Assembly: GCF_005217615.1 (NCBI RefSeq)
Contig: NZ_SZNK01000001.1
Coordinates: 370,001 to 434,000 of the forward strand
Length of the DNA stretch: 64,000 nt
Direction: 5' to 3'
Source: Brevibacillus antibioticus
GTDB taxonomy: Bacteria > Bacillota > Bacilli > Brevibacillales > Brevibacillaceae
Position numbers and translations under genes: made by a program
Notes under the pieces: generated by a model
The model's database searches: none
What the model was told of the DNA's origin: nothing
What the model saw: only the letters and a program-made list of their open reading frames with translations
In this document: one piece after another, positions 17,907 through 26,012 of the stretch
Layout of the letters: every line of letters starts with the position of its first letter
Numbering within the stretch: position 1 is the first letter of the stretch

Positions 17907-18063
17907 TCACAAGCTCCTGTTTCTTTACAGGGGAAAAGCCTCTTTTTTATGTACATGTATGCTCCGATCACCATGTGCGCATCCCGTAATTTTTATGATG
18001 TTAATAGAGGAAATGTGGTTAAAACAGTTTATGCGCCTATTCTGTTCGGATTTTTATGAATAT

Positions 18064-18072
18064 TGTTATAAT
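18064..18072 (+). promoter_or_regulatory. Extended -10 promoter of citM
   Basis: TGTTATAAT is an extended -10 with a perfect TATAAT. The -35 (around TTCGGA) is weak, as expected for a promoter activated by a response regulator such as CitT. Confidence 0.55.
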
Positions 18073-18084
18073 GTCAGCACGAAA

Positions 18085-18098
18085 TGAAAGCGCATTCT
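18085..18098 (+). promoter_or_regulatory. Possible CcpA (cre) operator upstream of citM
   Basis: TGAAAGCGCATTCT matches the catabolite-response consensus TGWNANCGNTNWCA at all but two fixed positions. It sits just downstream of the predicted start of transcription, where CcpA would block elongation. Bacillus citM is known to be carbon-catabolite repressed; the site here is inference. Confidence 0.4.
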
Positions 18099-18117
18099 CG
18101 CGAGGAGGAACGAGCGT

Positions 18118-19428
18118 ATGCTGGCATTACTTGGATTTCTCATGGTAGCGGTTTTCATGTACTTGATTATGTCGAGACGGCTTTCGGCATTGGTTGCTTT
18201 GATTGTTGTTCCTGTTGTTTTTGCGTTGATTAGCGGATTTGGTACGACAGAAATTGGCGAAATGATGCTTGCAGGCATCAAAAAAATTGCCCCTACGGGA
18301 ATTATGCTGTTGTTCGCCATTCTATACTTTGGAGTCATGATGGACGCGGGTCTGTTTGATCCATTAATTAAGAAAATCGTGAAAATAGTGAAGGGTGACC
18401 CACTGAAGGTGATTGTAGGTACAGCGATTCTCGCTACCTTGGTCGCACTGGATGGAGATGGAACCACGACTTATATGATTACTGTTACCGCGATGCTACC
18501 TTTGTATCGGAAGCTGGGAATTAGACCGATGATTTTGGCAGCCATGGCGATGCTCTCGCTCGGTGTCATGAACATGACGCCTTGGGGTGGACCGACAGCA
18601 CGTGTCATGAGTGTACTCCATATGGATGTTTCCGAGATTTTCGTCCCTGTGATTCCTATGATGATTGGCGGAATTGCGTGGGTGATGATCGTAGCCTGTA
18701 TTCTGGGCAAACAAGAGCGTAAGCGTTTGGGGATTATTGAGATACCAGATGAAGATTTGAAATCGCTTGCAGGACAAGAGGTGGCGGCGACGGATGAGAC
18801 CGCTGCACTGAAACGTCCGGGCTTGATCTGGTTCAATCTGTTGTTGACCGCAGCCCTGATGGTCGGCCTGATTACGAGCTTTTTGCCACTGCCGACGCTG
18901 TTCATGCTCGCTTTTGCGATTGCCCTGTTTGTGAACTATCCGAAAATGCAAGATCAGAAAGAGCGAATTGCCGCCCACGCAGCTAACGCACTGGCTACCG
19001 TGTCCATGGTTTTCGCTGCGGGAATCTTTACAGGCATCCTGTCTGAAACAAAAATGATCGATGCGATGGCGAGCACACTCGTTTCCTGGATTCCGGATTC
19101 ACTTGGTTCCCATATGCCTCTACTCGTAGCGCTGACAAGCATGCCATTCACGTATTTCATGTCGAATGATGCGTATTACTTCGGGATCGTTCCCATCCTG
19201 GCAAATGCAGCAGCCGCTTACGGAATCGATCCGGCGGAAATTGGTCGCGCTTCCATCCTGGGTCAACCGCTGCATGTACTCAGCCCGTTGTTTGCAGCAC
19301 AGTATCTGTTGATCGGGATGGTTGGGGTCGATTATGCGGAAACCCAAAAGTTCATCCTGAAATGGGCGTTTGGAACATCGATCGTGATGATTGCGCTTGC
19401 TCTTCTTACCGGAGTCATCTCATTCTAG
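18118..19428 (+). CDS. citM: Metal-citrate proton symporter (CitMHS family)
   Basis: This 436-residue polytopic membrane protein has 11-12 predicted helices and a central hydrophilic loop (about residues 205-235). Length and pattern match CitM/CitH citrate-divalent metal symporters; visible family-like stretches are DGDGTTTYMITVTAMLPLY and TPWGGPTARVMSV in the N-terminal half and MSNDAYYFGIVPILA in the C-terminal half. It would import citrate complexed with Mg2+ or a similar metal. AGGAGG precedes the ATG. The two-component genes directly downstream strongly support a CitST-controlled citrate uptake unit, although it has its own terminator. Confidence 0.92.
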   Translation: MLALLGFLMVAVFMYLIMSRRLSALVALIVVPVVFALISGFGTTEIGEMMLAGIKKIAPTGIMLLFAILYFGVMMDAGLFDPLIKKIVKIVKGDPLKVIVGTAILATLVALDGDGTTTYMITVTAMLPLYRKLGIRPMILAAMAMLSLGVMNMTPWGGPTARVMSVLHMDVSEIFVPVIPMMIGGIAWVMIVACILGKQERKRLGIIEIPDEDLKSLAGQEVAATDETAALKRPGLIWFNLLLTAALMVGLITSFLPLPTLFMLAFAIALFVNYPKMQDQKERIAAHAANALATVSMVFAAGIFTGILSETKMIDAMASTLVSWIPDSLGSHMPLLVALTSMPFTYFMSNDAYYFGIVPILANAAAAYGIDPAEIGRASILGQPLHVLSPLFAAQYLLIGMVGVDYAETQKFILKWAFGTSIVMIALALLTGVISF

Positions 19429-19455
19429 TCAGCTATAAGAAGAAAGAAATAAAGA

Positions 19456-19481
19456 AGGGGCCTGCTGATGGCCTCTTTTTT
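19456..19481 (+). terminator. Rho-independent terminator of citM
   Basis: A 7-bp stem AGGGGCC/GGCCTCT with one wobble pair, a 7-nt loop and a T6 run. Confidence 0.85.
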
Positions 19482-19528
19482 GTCATCGAGCGAAATAAGA
19501 TACAATGAGAAGAAGAGGAGGGAACGAT

Positions 19529-21160
19529 ATGCGTTTTCACAGCAAGCTGATGTTGATTATTTGTTCGCTCCTTTTTGGCGTGACGGTCATCCTCGGTACG
19601 ATGTTTGAACAGATGTTAGCGGGCGTATTGGAGCATGAGATCGGAACACGCGCACTGCATACCGCCAAGACCGTCGCGCAGATGTCCGAGATTAAACAGG
19701 CGTTTGACGCAGAAGACCCTGCCAAGATTATTAATCCAATCGTGGAAAAAATACGTGTAGACACGAATGCGGCTTTTATCACAGTAGGAAATTTGCAAAG
19801 CATCCGCTATTCCCATCCTGATCCAGAGCAGATTGGCAAAAAGATGGTGGGAGGCGACAATGAGGCAGTATTTGAGGGGCAATCCATCATCTCTGAGACA
19901 GTCGGCTCGCTTGGCCCCGGACTCAGAGGAAAGACACCGATCTATGATGAGGAAGGAAAGGTGATGGGAGTCGTTTCTGTCGGCTTTTTGTTTGAGGATA
20001 TAAATGAAACGATTGAATCGTATCGCAATCGAATCTTCGTCATCGGGATCGTCACCTTGCTCTTGGGTGTGGTGGCTACGCTCATTCTTTCACAAAATGT
20101 AAAGAAAGCCATATTTGGTTTGGAGCCTGAACAAATCGGGCGATTATATCAGGAAAATCAAGCCGTGCTGGAATCGATTCGCGAAGGCATTGTGGCGGTC
20201 AATAAGGAAGGGGCGATCACACTCGCGAATCAGACTGCTCACCATATGCTGGGGCAAGCGAAGGATAAAGACAGGATTATGGAGAAACAGGACGAGCTGG
20301 TTCGTTCGCTGGGCCTTCATGAGGTAATTGAGACAGGGAAAGCCGAATTTGACCGCGAAACGAATGTGGACGAGCACATATTAGTCGTGAACCGCGTTCC
20401 GATTATGGATAAGGAGCGCCAAGTTATCGGTGCTGTAGCGAGCTTTCGCAATCGGTCCGAGCTGTTCGAGGTCACACAGGAACTGTCACGGGTGAAGGAG
20501 TATGCCGAAGTCCTTCGTTCCCAGACGCATGAGTATTCCAACAAACTGCATCTCATATCAGGACTCATTCAGCTTGAATCGTATCAGGAAGCGATTGAAA
20601 CGATTTCTTCTGAGCTGAATGTGCATGTCCACAATACGACGTTTATTATGCAAGAAGTCCCCGACCCACTGATAGGTGGCTTGTTGCTCGGGAAGCTGAA
20701 TCAAGCAAACGAACGTAAAGTGGATTTGAAAATTGATCCAGAAAGCAACTTCCGTGACATTCCTGCCTCGATTGATCGCTCACAGCTGATTGTCATTCTC
20801 GGCAATTTGATAGATAATGCGATGGACGCTGTAAAAGCTCCAGGTGCATTTGCACCAGAAATCACGATCTTTTTGCTCAATATGGAAGAGGTCTTGCTCA
20901 TAGAGGTAGAGGACCTGGGACCAGGCATCTCCGAAGAGAATGCTGAACGAATTTTCGAGCTCGGCTTCTCTACCAAGCAGCAGCCGAATCATGGCTACGG
21001 ACTGCACTTAGTCAAACAAGCTGTTTTACATGTACACGGTAATATAACGCATACGGGTAATCCAGTAGGTGGAACGATTTTTACTGTGACGATACCAAAG
21101 GATGCACGCACGGCAGAACGGAAGGAGGTCGTTTTAGATGATACGGGTACTCATTATTGA
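19529..21160 (+). CDS. citS: Sensor histidine kinase, CitA/DcuS family
   Basis: This 543-residue membrane sensor has TM1 (about 7-27), an extracytoplasmic Cache/PDC-like sensor domain (about 30-165), TM2 (about 172-192), a cytoplasmic PAS domain (about 210-320), a SpoOB-type dimer/H-box with H334 (QTHEYSNKL), and HATPase (NLIDNAMDAV, GPGIS, GYGLHLV). This class senses external di/tricarboxylates. The start is set at the ATG behind GAGGAGGG; an ATG eight codons earlier lacks a site. The 3' end overlaps the response regulator gene by 23 nt. Citrate as ligand is inferred from citM next door. Confidence 0.92.
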   Translation: MRFHSKLMLIICSLLFGVTVILGTMFEQMLAGVLEHEIGTRALHTAKTVAQMSEIKQAFDAEDPAKIINPIVEKIRVDTNAAFITVGNLQSIRYSHPDPEQIGKKMVGGDNEAVFEGQSIISETVGSLGPGLRGKTPIYDEEGKVMGVVSVGFLFEDINETIESYRNRIFVIGIVTLLLGVVATLILSQNVKKAIFGLEPEQIGRLYQENQAVLESIREGIVAVNKEGAITLANQTAHHMLGQAKDKDRIMEKQDELVRSLGLHEVIETGKAEFDRETNVDEHILVVNRVPIMDKERQVIGAVASFRNRSELFEVTQELSRVKEYAEVLRSQTHEYSNKLHLISGLIQLESYQEAIETISSELNVHVHNTTFIMQEVPDPLIGGLLLGKLNQANERKVDLKIDPESNFRDIPASIDRSQLIVILGNLIDNAMDAVKAPGAFAPEITIFLLNMEEVLLIEVEDLGPGISEENAERIFELGFSTKQQPNHGYGLHLVKQAVLHVHGNITHTGNPVGGTIFTVTIPKDARTAERKEVVLDDTGTHY

Positions 21161-21836
21161 AGACGACCTGAGAATTGCAGAGGTAAACCGACGCTTCGTG
21201 GAAAAAGTGGAGGGGTACGAGGTGATTGGCATTGCTACGAATGGGCAAGAGGCCAAGGACCAGATGGAAATTTTGCAGCCTGATCTCGTGTTGCTCGACA
21301 TTTATTTTCCGGATATGGACGGCCTTGATTTTTTGTCGATCCTAAAGGAGCAGTGCCCTACAACGGATGTCATCATGCTGACAGCTGCCAAAGAAGTGGA
21401 TGCAGTTGTAGAAGCGATCCGCTATGGTGTATTCGATTTTATTACCAAGCCCCTTATCTTTGCACGCCTGCAACAAACGTTACGGAATTATCAGGAGTTC
21501 AGGCAAAAGGTGAGCGATTGGAAAAAAGACACCGATCAGATCAGCCAAGCCCAAATCGATGAGCTCATTGCCCGGACAGGCCAAAAGAAGACAACCGAGA
21601 CAAGGGCAGTCAAAGGAATTGATCAAATTACGCTGGACAAGATCTCTGGCTTTCTCATGCAGACGCAGGAGGCCACAACGGATTTGGTCAGCAAAGAAAC
21701 AGGCATCAGCCGTTCAACAGCAAGGCGATACCTCGAATATTTGGTAGCCAAAGGAGACGCCATCGCAGACCTTTCGTACGGCGTCGTCGGACGTCCAGAG
21801 CGCGTGTACAAAAGCGTCGGGCGACAAAAAGAATAA
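21138..21836 (+). CDS. citT: Response regulator, CitT/DcuR family
   Basis: The 232-residue protein has a receiver domain (1-120) with acidic pocket EDD (8-10), phospho-acceptor D54 in LLDIYFPDMDG and the conserved Lys of LTAAK. The C-terminal DNA-binding domain has a helix-turn-helix (TGISRSTARRYLEYLVAKG). It fits the CitB/DcuR class and should activate citM upon phosphorylation by the upstream kinase. AAGGAGG lies 9 nt before the ATG, inside the kinase gene. Confidence 0.93.
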   Translation: MIRVLIIEDDLRIAEVNRRFVEKVEGYEVIGIATNGQEAKDQMEILQPDLVLLDIYFPDMDGLDFLSILKEQCPTTDVIMLTAAKEVDAVVEAIRYGVFDFITKPLIFARLQQTLRNYQEFRQKVSDWKKDTDQISQAQIDELIARTGQKKTTETRAVKGIDQITLDKISGFLMQTQEATTDLVSKETGISRSTARRYLEYLVAKGDAIADLSYGVVGRPERVYKSVGRQKE

Positions 21837-21838
21837 AA

Positions 21839-21901
21839 AAACCCTTCGCGCATTCAAGCAAGTTCCAAAGCTTACTTGAGAGCGTAAAGGGTCTTTTTTT
21901 T
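21839..21901 (+). terminator. Rho-independent terminator of citS-citT
   Basis: A long imperfect hairpin: outer ACCCTT/AAGGGT, inner GCGC-TCAAG-type pairing with CTTGA-GCGT, 8-nt loop, then T9. It starts a few bases after the citT stop codon. Confidence 0.85.
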
Positions 21902-21956
21902 GTAATATGATTTTTGACAAGTATTAAGAAGGTTCCGATGAACCAACAAAGCTGGT

Positions 21957-22169
21957 GAGAAGAAAAAGCACAGATCTCGCAGACCTTGACAACGCCTACC
22001 CAGTCGGAACTTCCAAAAGGGGACCACGCTTGTCGAACACTTCTTCCCTGAGAAACTTCCGCCCGTAGGGTGGCTTTGGCTCGACGGTCCCCTTTTGGAA
22101 GTGGAGACGGACAGTGAAATTTCCCTTGCGGGCGTGTCAGAGTCGAAGAGAACTGTGCTTTTTCTTCTC
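21957..22169 (+). repeat. Nested inverted-repeat element, copy 1 (candidate structured RNA)
   Basis: The 213-bp intergenic element lies between the convergent citT and trmB genes. The outer arms (21957-21973 and 22153-22169) are perfect 17-bp inverted repeats, followed inward by a further imperfect helix of about 15 pairs (TCTC/GAGA, GAC/GTC, TGACA/TGTCA, CGCC/GGCG). An asymmetric bubble (12 nt on the 5' side, about 27 on the 3' side, with CGGACAGT) comes next. The inner arms (22009-22025 and 22086-22102) are perfect 17-bp repeats, capped by small hairpins. Copy 2 at 33281-33481 has the same plan with different stem sequences. The transcribed strand is not proven. Confidence 0.75.
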
Positions 22170-22196
22170 CTCCCCTATGTTGACTCAAACTCGGGT

Positions 22197-22841
22197 CTAC
22201 TTAATCACACAACTCGCTTCCACCCGATAAATACGCTGCCCACGAGAAGAAAAGCGCTCCTCGTACTCCGTCATCACATTATCTGCCGCCAGCTTGGACT
22301 GGTGCAGGTCAAAGGTGATATTGCGCATCTGGAAGCGCTCCGCAGCAAATTGGTTGAGTGAAAACTCAAAAAGGTTCTCGTTGTCTGTCTTCATATGAAG
22401 CTCACCGTCTGCCACAAGCACCTGACGATAGGTGTTCAAGAAGCTCTTGTAAGTAAGACGGCGTTTCGCATGACGGGTTTTTGGCCACGGATCACTAAAG
22501 TTCAGATAGATGCGAGAAATTTCATGATCGGCAAACAACTCGGTCAACTTGGAAGCGTCGTACTGGACAAAGGCCAGATTCGGAATAGCTTTGTACTCCG
22601 TACGTTGGACAGCGCGCAGAACGACCTCCGCCTTCAGTTCAACCGCAATGAAATTGATGTCAGGGTGACGCTCGGCCAGTGTATTAATGAAACGTCCTTT
22701 TCCACAGCCGATCTCCACATGAATCGGATTGTTATTCCCGAAGCGTTCCTTCCAATTTCCTTTGTAGGAAAGGGGATTGTCTACGAACGTCGGATATTCT
22801 CTCAGGGCCGCTTCGGCACCTGGAATGTTACGCAGTCGCAT
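22197..22841 (-). CDS. trmB: tRNA (guanine-N7)-methyltransferase
   Basis: This 214-residue SAM-dependent enzyme makes m7G46 in tRNA. Family marks: EIGCGKGRF (SAM motif I), AVELKAEVVLRA, the segment ending LNFSDPWPKTRHAKRR that is diagnostic for TrmB (SDPWPK...HxKRR), and the C-terminal YEERFSSRGQRIYRVEA. Length is normal. The start is the ATG 5 nt after AAGGAGG; five codons of in-frame upstream sequence overlap that site and are not translated. It is a single gene on the minus strand, convergent with the citrate two-component operon. Confidence 0.96.
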   Translation of the reverse strand: MRLRNIPGAEAALREYPTFVDNPLSYKGNWKERFGNNNPIHVEIGCGKGRFINTLAERHPDINFIAVELKAEVVLRAVQRTEYKAIPNLAFVQYDASKLTELFADHEISRIYLNFSDPWPKTRHAKRRLTYKSFLNTYRQVLVADGELHMKTDNENLFEFSLNQFAAERFQMRNITFDLHQSKLAADNVMTEYEERFSSRGQRIYRVEASCVIK

Positions 22842-23287
22842 ATGTGCCTCCTTCAAAACGAACTCCTATCTACTTTACGATGACTCCCTGCTAGTTGCAA
22901 GTAGAGAGAAGAAAGAGAAGCGAGATTCCAGAGGTAGATGACGTGAAAAAGAGAGAATAGGGGGTTTTTGTAAACGGAACTAGGACAAAAGTCGCGTAGG
23001 TCGCGAGTTTTAACAAATGGGGGCTGGATAGATTTTGCCAATTTAAGAGGGACATTATGGAAGGAAAATAGACTGAAAATTTGAGGAGTGCCTATTAAAT
23101 CAAGCGCAAAGGCGTCAAGCGGTAATCGTATCCAGTTGAAAAAATAGTTTTTGGTAAGTTTTTGGTAATTTCATAGAGGGTGAGCTTTGGTAAAGTAGAG
23201 AACAAGTGAGAGGTCAGCCAAACTTTGCATAAAATGGTCTCCTGTTGAGCAGGGATCTTTTTCAAAAGAAAAGGGAGGATGAACAGC
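22842..23287. other. Intergenic region between trmB and the NlpC/P60 gene
   Basis: About 445 bases between divergent genes, AT-rich toward the right end. A TAAAAT -10-like box at 23230-23235 is the best candidate promoter for the hydrolase gene, but no -35 is convincing. I looked for a ydaO-type (c-di-AMP) riboswitch, which often precedes cell-wall hydrolases, and saw no match. No open frame of note. Confidence 0.4.
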
Positions 23288-23788
23288 ATGAAATTACATA
23301 AAGCCCTCATAGGAATTGTAATGGGAGTAGCATTGGGAGTCACGGCGATTGTCGCTCCACTGCCAGGAGAGCAAAATGTGGCCGAGGCTGCATGGACGCA
23401 ATCCAAGGCGGACAAGGTCATTGCCACGGGAAGAAAATATATGGGTACTCCTTATAAATTCGGTGCGAGCAGCAATACCACAGCCGTTTTTGATTGCTCT
23501 TCCTTTACAAAGCGCGTATTTAAAGTCGCAGTCGGCAAGACCTTGCCACGCACTTCTCGCGATCAAGCCAAGGTAGGAATGAGTGTGTCCAAGTCGAACC
23601 TGAAAAAAGGAGACCTGGTGTTCTTCAAGGCGAGTAAAACGACGACGTCCAAACGGATTACACACGTGGCGATCTATGCAGGTAACAACAAACTCCTTCA
23701 TACATATGGAAAACCAGGAGTGACGTATTCGACCTTTAAGGGCACGTCCTGGGAGAAACGCTTCGTTTCGGCACGGCGAGTCTTGTAA
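23288..23788 (+). CDS. Secreted NlpC/P60 cell-wall hydrolase
   Basis: The 166-residue protein has a signal peptide (about 1-35, ending AEA) and a single NlpC/P60 domain. The catalytic triad is visible: Cys in FDCSSFTKRVF, His in ITHVAIYAG and a third polar residue, His, in LLHTYGKPG. It should cleave gamma-D-Glu-diaminopimelate bonds in peptidoglycan. There is no SH3b or LysM targeting domain, which is minimal for the family. The ATG chosen is 9 nt after GGGAGG; an ATG three codons earlier touches the Shine-Dalgarno and is less likely. Confidence 0.92.
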   Translation: MKLHKALIGIVMGVALGVTAIVAPLPGEQNVAEAAWTQSKADKVIATGRKYMGTPYKFGASSNTTAVFDCSSFTKRVFKVAVGKTLPRTSRDQAKVGMSVSKSNLKKGDLVFFKASKTTTSKRITHVAIYAGNNKLLHTYGKPGVTYSTFKGTSWEKRFVSARRVL

Positions 23789-23878
23789 TCTACCCGTCCG
23801 GCTCTCTACTTACTAATACGTCTTGCACGCGGTAAAGTTGCGATGAACGAATAAGCAAGTTTTGTAAATACGATAGGG

Positions 23879-23912
23879 AAGAGGGATGATCTATTACAGA
23901 TCATCCCTCTTT
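23879..23912. terminator. Bidirectional terminator between NlpC/P60 and MFS genes
   Basis: A perfect 14-bp stem (AAGAGGGATGATCT and its complement) with a 5-nt loop. It is flanked by A/T tracts on both sides and overlaps the stop end of the minus-strand MFS gene. Confidence 0.88.
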
Positions 23913-25153
23913 GCAGACCAAGCATACTTGTGCCGCCAATAAAAGAAACAGGAAGCAATGAAGAGAGGGATGGAGGCAAGCAGCATCACTTCCTTGGCCG
24001 TAAGTCCGTATGCGATCAAAAGACTCGTCATCGCCTGTGAAATCGGCTGCAAACCTAAAGACGAGAGCGAGACCAAACTCATGACTTTCCCCAAAGAGGC
24101 TTGTGGCACCTTTTCCTGAACAAAAGAGAGAATCGGAATATTAATGAGAGAAAACGTGACCCCGAGCGTAAAAAGAATAAGCAAGCTGAGCCAGAACTGT
24201 TGGGTGAGACTAAAAGCAAAGAAGACAAGCGCTTGCATCATCATGAAAAGAAAGGCGATCTGCAACCTGTTTTGACCCAGTTTCATGAGTGCGAGCACGA
24301 TTGCCCCGGCAAGCATGCCAAAAGCGAGTCCCCCTTCCAAAAAGCTGTACTGCAGGGTAGAGCCAGCTAACACCTGATCTACAAAAATCGGCAAGCCGAT
24401 GTATAAGGGGCCCATCAAAAATACGTTCAGGCAGATGATGGAGGTCAATAGCAAGGGAAGAAAATCCGATTGTTTGACATAATAGAAGCTTTCCTTTAAC
24501 GATTCCTTGAGCCTTGGCTGTGGTTTGGAAAGAACGGCAGGTTCCTGTTTCGGCATGCACCATGCTGCTACACTTGCAACCAGAAGAAGCAAGCCGATAA
24601 AGCTGTATAGAAGGGGGTAACTTCCCCACTCAATCACAAAACCGGCAAGAACAGGACCGAGGAGCTGTGAGGTTTGGCTTGTCGTTTGCAGCACAGAATT
24701 CGCACGCAAAAGGGAAGAAGAGGGTACGATTGACGGTAGGAACGAATTTTGAGCTGGCCAATAAAAGGCATCAATCGTACCGAAGAAGAGAGCGAACCAA
24801 ACAAACAGCGCAAGCGAGGAATACCCCCACCAGATGATTCCCCCAAGCAACAGCATCAAAATTGCTTTCAGCATGCTTGTGATCGACAGGATTCTCTTTT
24901 TGCTCATCCGATCAGCGAGCGTTCCGCCTATCAGCATAAAGACGATCCTGGGAATGGTTGCCGCCATAAATACAATGCCTAAAGAGGCCTCCTGAGATAA
25001 AACCTGGATGATATACCACGTTTGGGAGAAAAGAAAGAGTGAGATACTGAGTCCGGAACAAAGGGCGGATATCCAAAGAAGGGTAAAAGGTTTCGTAAAC
25101 AAGCGGGATGTATCCACTGAGGGAAGGCTAGATTGCTTGGGGACAGCTTCCAT
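23894..25153 (-). CDS. MFS transporter (drug or siderophore exporter type)
   Basis: The 419-residue protein has 12 predicted transmembrane helices in two halves. The loop 2-3 motif GGTLADRMSKKRIL is the classic MFS signature (GxLaDrxGrkrxl). Overall it resembles the MFS_3/EntS-like family of exporters, with the acidic-aromatic segment TIDAFYWPAQNSFLPS. AAGGAG lies 10 nt before the ATG. Its promoter region contains the same operator as that of the ArsR-type gene immediately upstream on the same strand, so it is the likely target of that repressor. The substrate is unknown. Confidence 0.88.
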   Translation of the reverse strand: MEAVPKQSSLPSVDTSRLFTKPFTLLWISALCSGLSISLFLFSQTWYIIQVLSQEASLGIVFMAATIPRIVFMLIGGTLADRMSKKRILSITSMLKAILMLLLGGIIWWGYSSLALFVWFALFFGTIDAFYWPAQNSFLPSIVPSSSLLRANSVLQTTSQTSQLLGPVLAGFVIEWGSYPLLYSFIGLLLLVASVAAWCMPKQEPAVLSKPQPRLKESLKESFYYVKQSDFLPLLLTSIICLNVFLMGPLYIGLPIFVDQVLAGSTLQYSFLEGGLAFGMLAGAIVLALMKLGQNRLQIAFLFMMMQALVFFAFSLTQQFWLSLLILFTLGVTFSLINIPILSFVQEKVPQASLGKVMSLVSLSSLGLQPISQAMTSLLIAYGLTAKEVMLLASIPLFIASCFFYWRHKYAWSAKRDDL

Positions 25154-25174
25154 AGAGATTCACTCTCCTTAATA

Positions 25175-25198
25175 TTAACTGGTTAAAAAAAATTAACC
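25175..25198 (-). promoter_or_regulatory. Operator upstream of the MFS gene
   Basis: TTAACTGGTTAA followed after exactly 6 bp by the half-site TTAACC. The regulator gene has TTAACCAGTTAA (the exact reverse complement) plus TTAACT at the same 6-bp spacing, the same distance from its start codon. Confidence 0.65.
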
Positions 25199-25273
25199 GA
25201 GTGTCTGAAAGAAAAACCTACGCGAATAGGTTTTTCATACTCATGTGGAAATATCGTCTTACATTTCCCTTTG

Positions 25274-25876
25274 TTACTCATGCCCATCCTTTTTGAATAA
25301 CGGTTCATCAATTTGAAAGCCCGTAATCATCAGGTAGTAATCCTGCTTCGAAGATGGGTCATCCAGGGAGCTTTGCTGCAATTCGTGGAGCAGGTTCCGG
25401 TATTTTTGCAAAAAGGATACAAACGCCTGCTGGCTGACTTTGACTTCAGACTGTAAGGAGATGCGCGGCCAATTCTCTACTTCGGATGACGTCAGCGCAA
25501 AGGCTTCTTCTGGAGCACTGAGTGCTCTTGTTTTCGCCCGTTGCAACACTTCGACATAGGATTGCCTGGTTGCCTCCTTCGACTCCGTATACGTGAGTAG
25601 ATGATCAGCAGGTATGAAACCTCTTGCCACCGCCTGATAGTATTTGAGAATGTTGCCGCCCTTCTCTTCCTTTTTAACCAACTGGATGATGCCGTGCTTC
25701 TCCAGCTCACGCAGGTGGTACAGAATCTTCGCGCGGGACAGCCCAAAAAGTTGGGAGAGCTGTTGCCCCGTGTGCGGCTTTTCTACCAGATGCATCAGCA
25801 TTTTCGTGCGTAACGGGTCACTGATCACTTTTAGCTGATCGTAGTTTTCGATGATAAAAATCGACTTTTGCTCCAA
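25274..25876 (-). CDS. ArsR-type winged-helix transcriptional regulator
   Basis: The 200-residue protein has an N-terminal winged helix-turn-helix (about 12-85: DPLRTKMLMHLVEKPHTGQQLSQLFGLSRAKILYHLRELE), then a wing with KKEEKGGNILKYY, then a mainly helical C-terminal domain of about 110 residues that may bind a ligand. There is no metal-binding CxC motif, so it is not a classical arsenic sensor. The gene is 120 nt upstream of the MFS exporter on the same strand, and both carry matching operators, suggesting autoregulated repression relieved by the exported compound. Confidence 0.85.
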   Translation of the reverse strand: MEQKSIFIIENYDQLKVISDPLRTKMLMHLVEKPHTGQQLSQLFGLSRAKILYHLRELEKHGIIQLVKKEEKGGNILKYYQAVARGFIPADHLLTYTESKEATRQSYVEVLQRAKTRALSAPEEAFALTSSEVENWPRISLQSEVKVSQQAFVSFLQKYRNLLHELQQSSLDDPSSKQDYYLMITGFQIDEPLFKKDGHE

Positions 25877-25893
25877 TATGCATCACAATCCTT

Positions 25894-25917
25894 TTAACCA
25901 GTTAAAATTTATTAACT
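25894..25917 (-). promoter_or_regulatory. Operator upstream of the ArsR-type regulator gene
   Basis: TTAACCAGTTAA with a TTAACT half-site 6 bp further out. It begins 18 bp before the regulator's ATG, where a bound repressor would block transcription or early elongation. Confidence 0.65.
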
Positions 25918-25953
25918 TGATTGTATGAGGGAATAGATGGAAAAGTCAATACA

Positions 25954-25996
25954 AAAACCCTTCCTGAGTGACGGTGATTCACAAAGGAAGGGTTTT
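25954..25996 (-). terminator. Rho-independent terminator of ilvD
   Basis: A perfect 12-bp stem AAAACCCTTCCT/AGGAAGGGTTTT with an inner GTGA/TCAC pairing. On the minus strand it ends in TTTTTGTATT, shortly after the ilvD stop codon. Confidence 0.88.
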
Positions 25997-26012
25997 GGCT
26001 TTACTTGCAACA

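Noticed and set aside
21957..22169. Nested inverted repeats as a MITE or insertion-sequence relic
   Set aside because: Arms of the two copies are not similar in sequence, no target-site duplication or transposase fragment is visible, and the shared part is the unpaired bubble rather than the termini.
21957..22169. The same element as an ordinary 6S RNA gene
   Set aside because: The rod-and-bubble shape is similar, but the genomic neighbours do not match known 6S loci, two different copies lie within 12 kb, and no clear promoter is seen. Left open as a structural analogy only.
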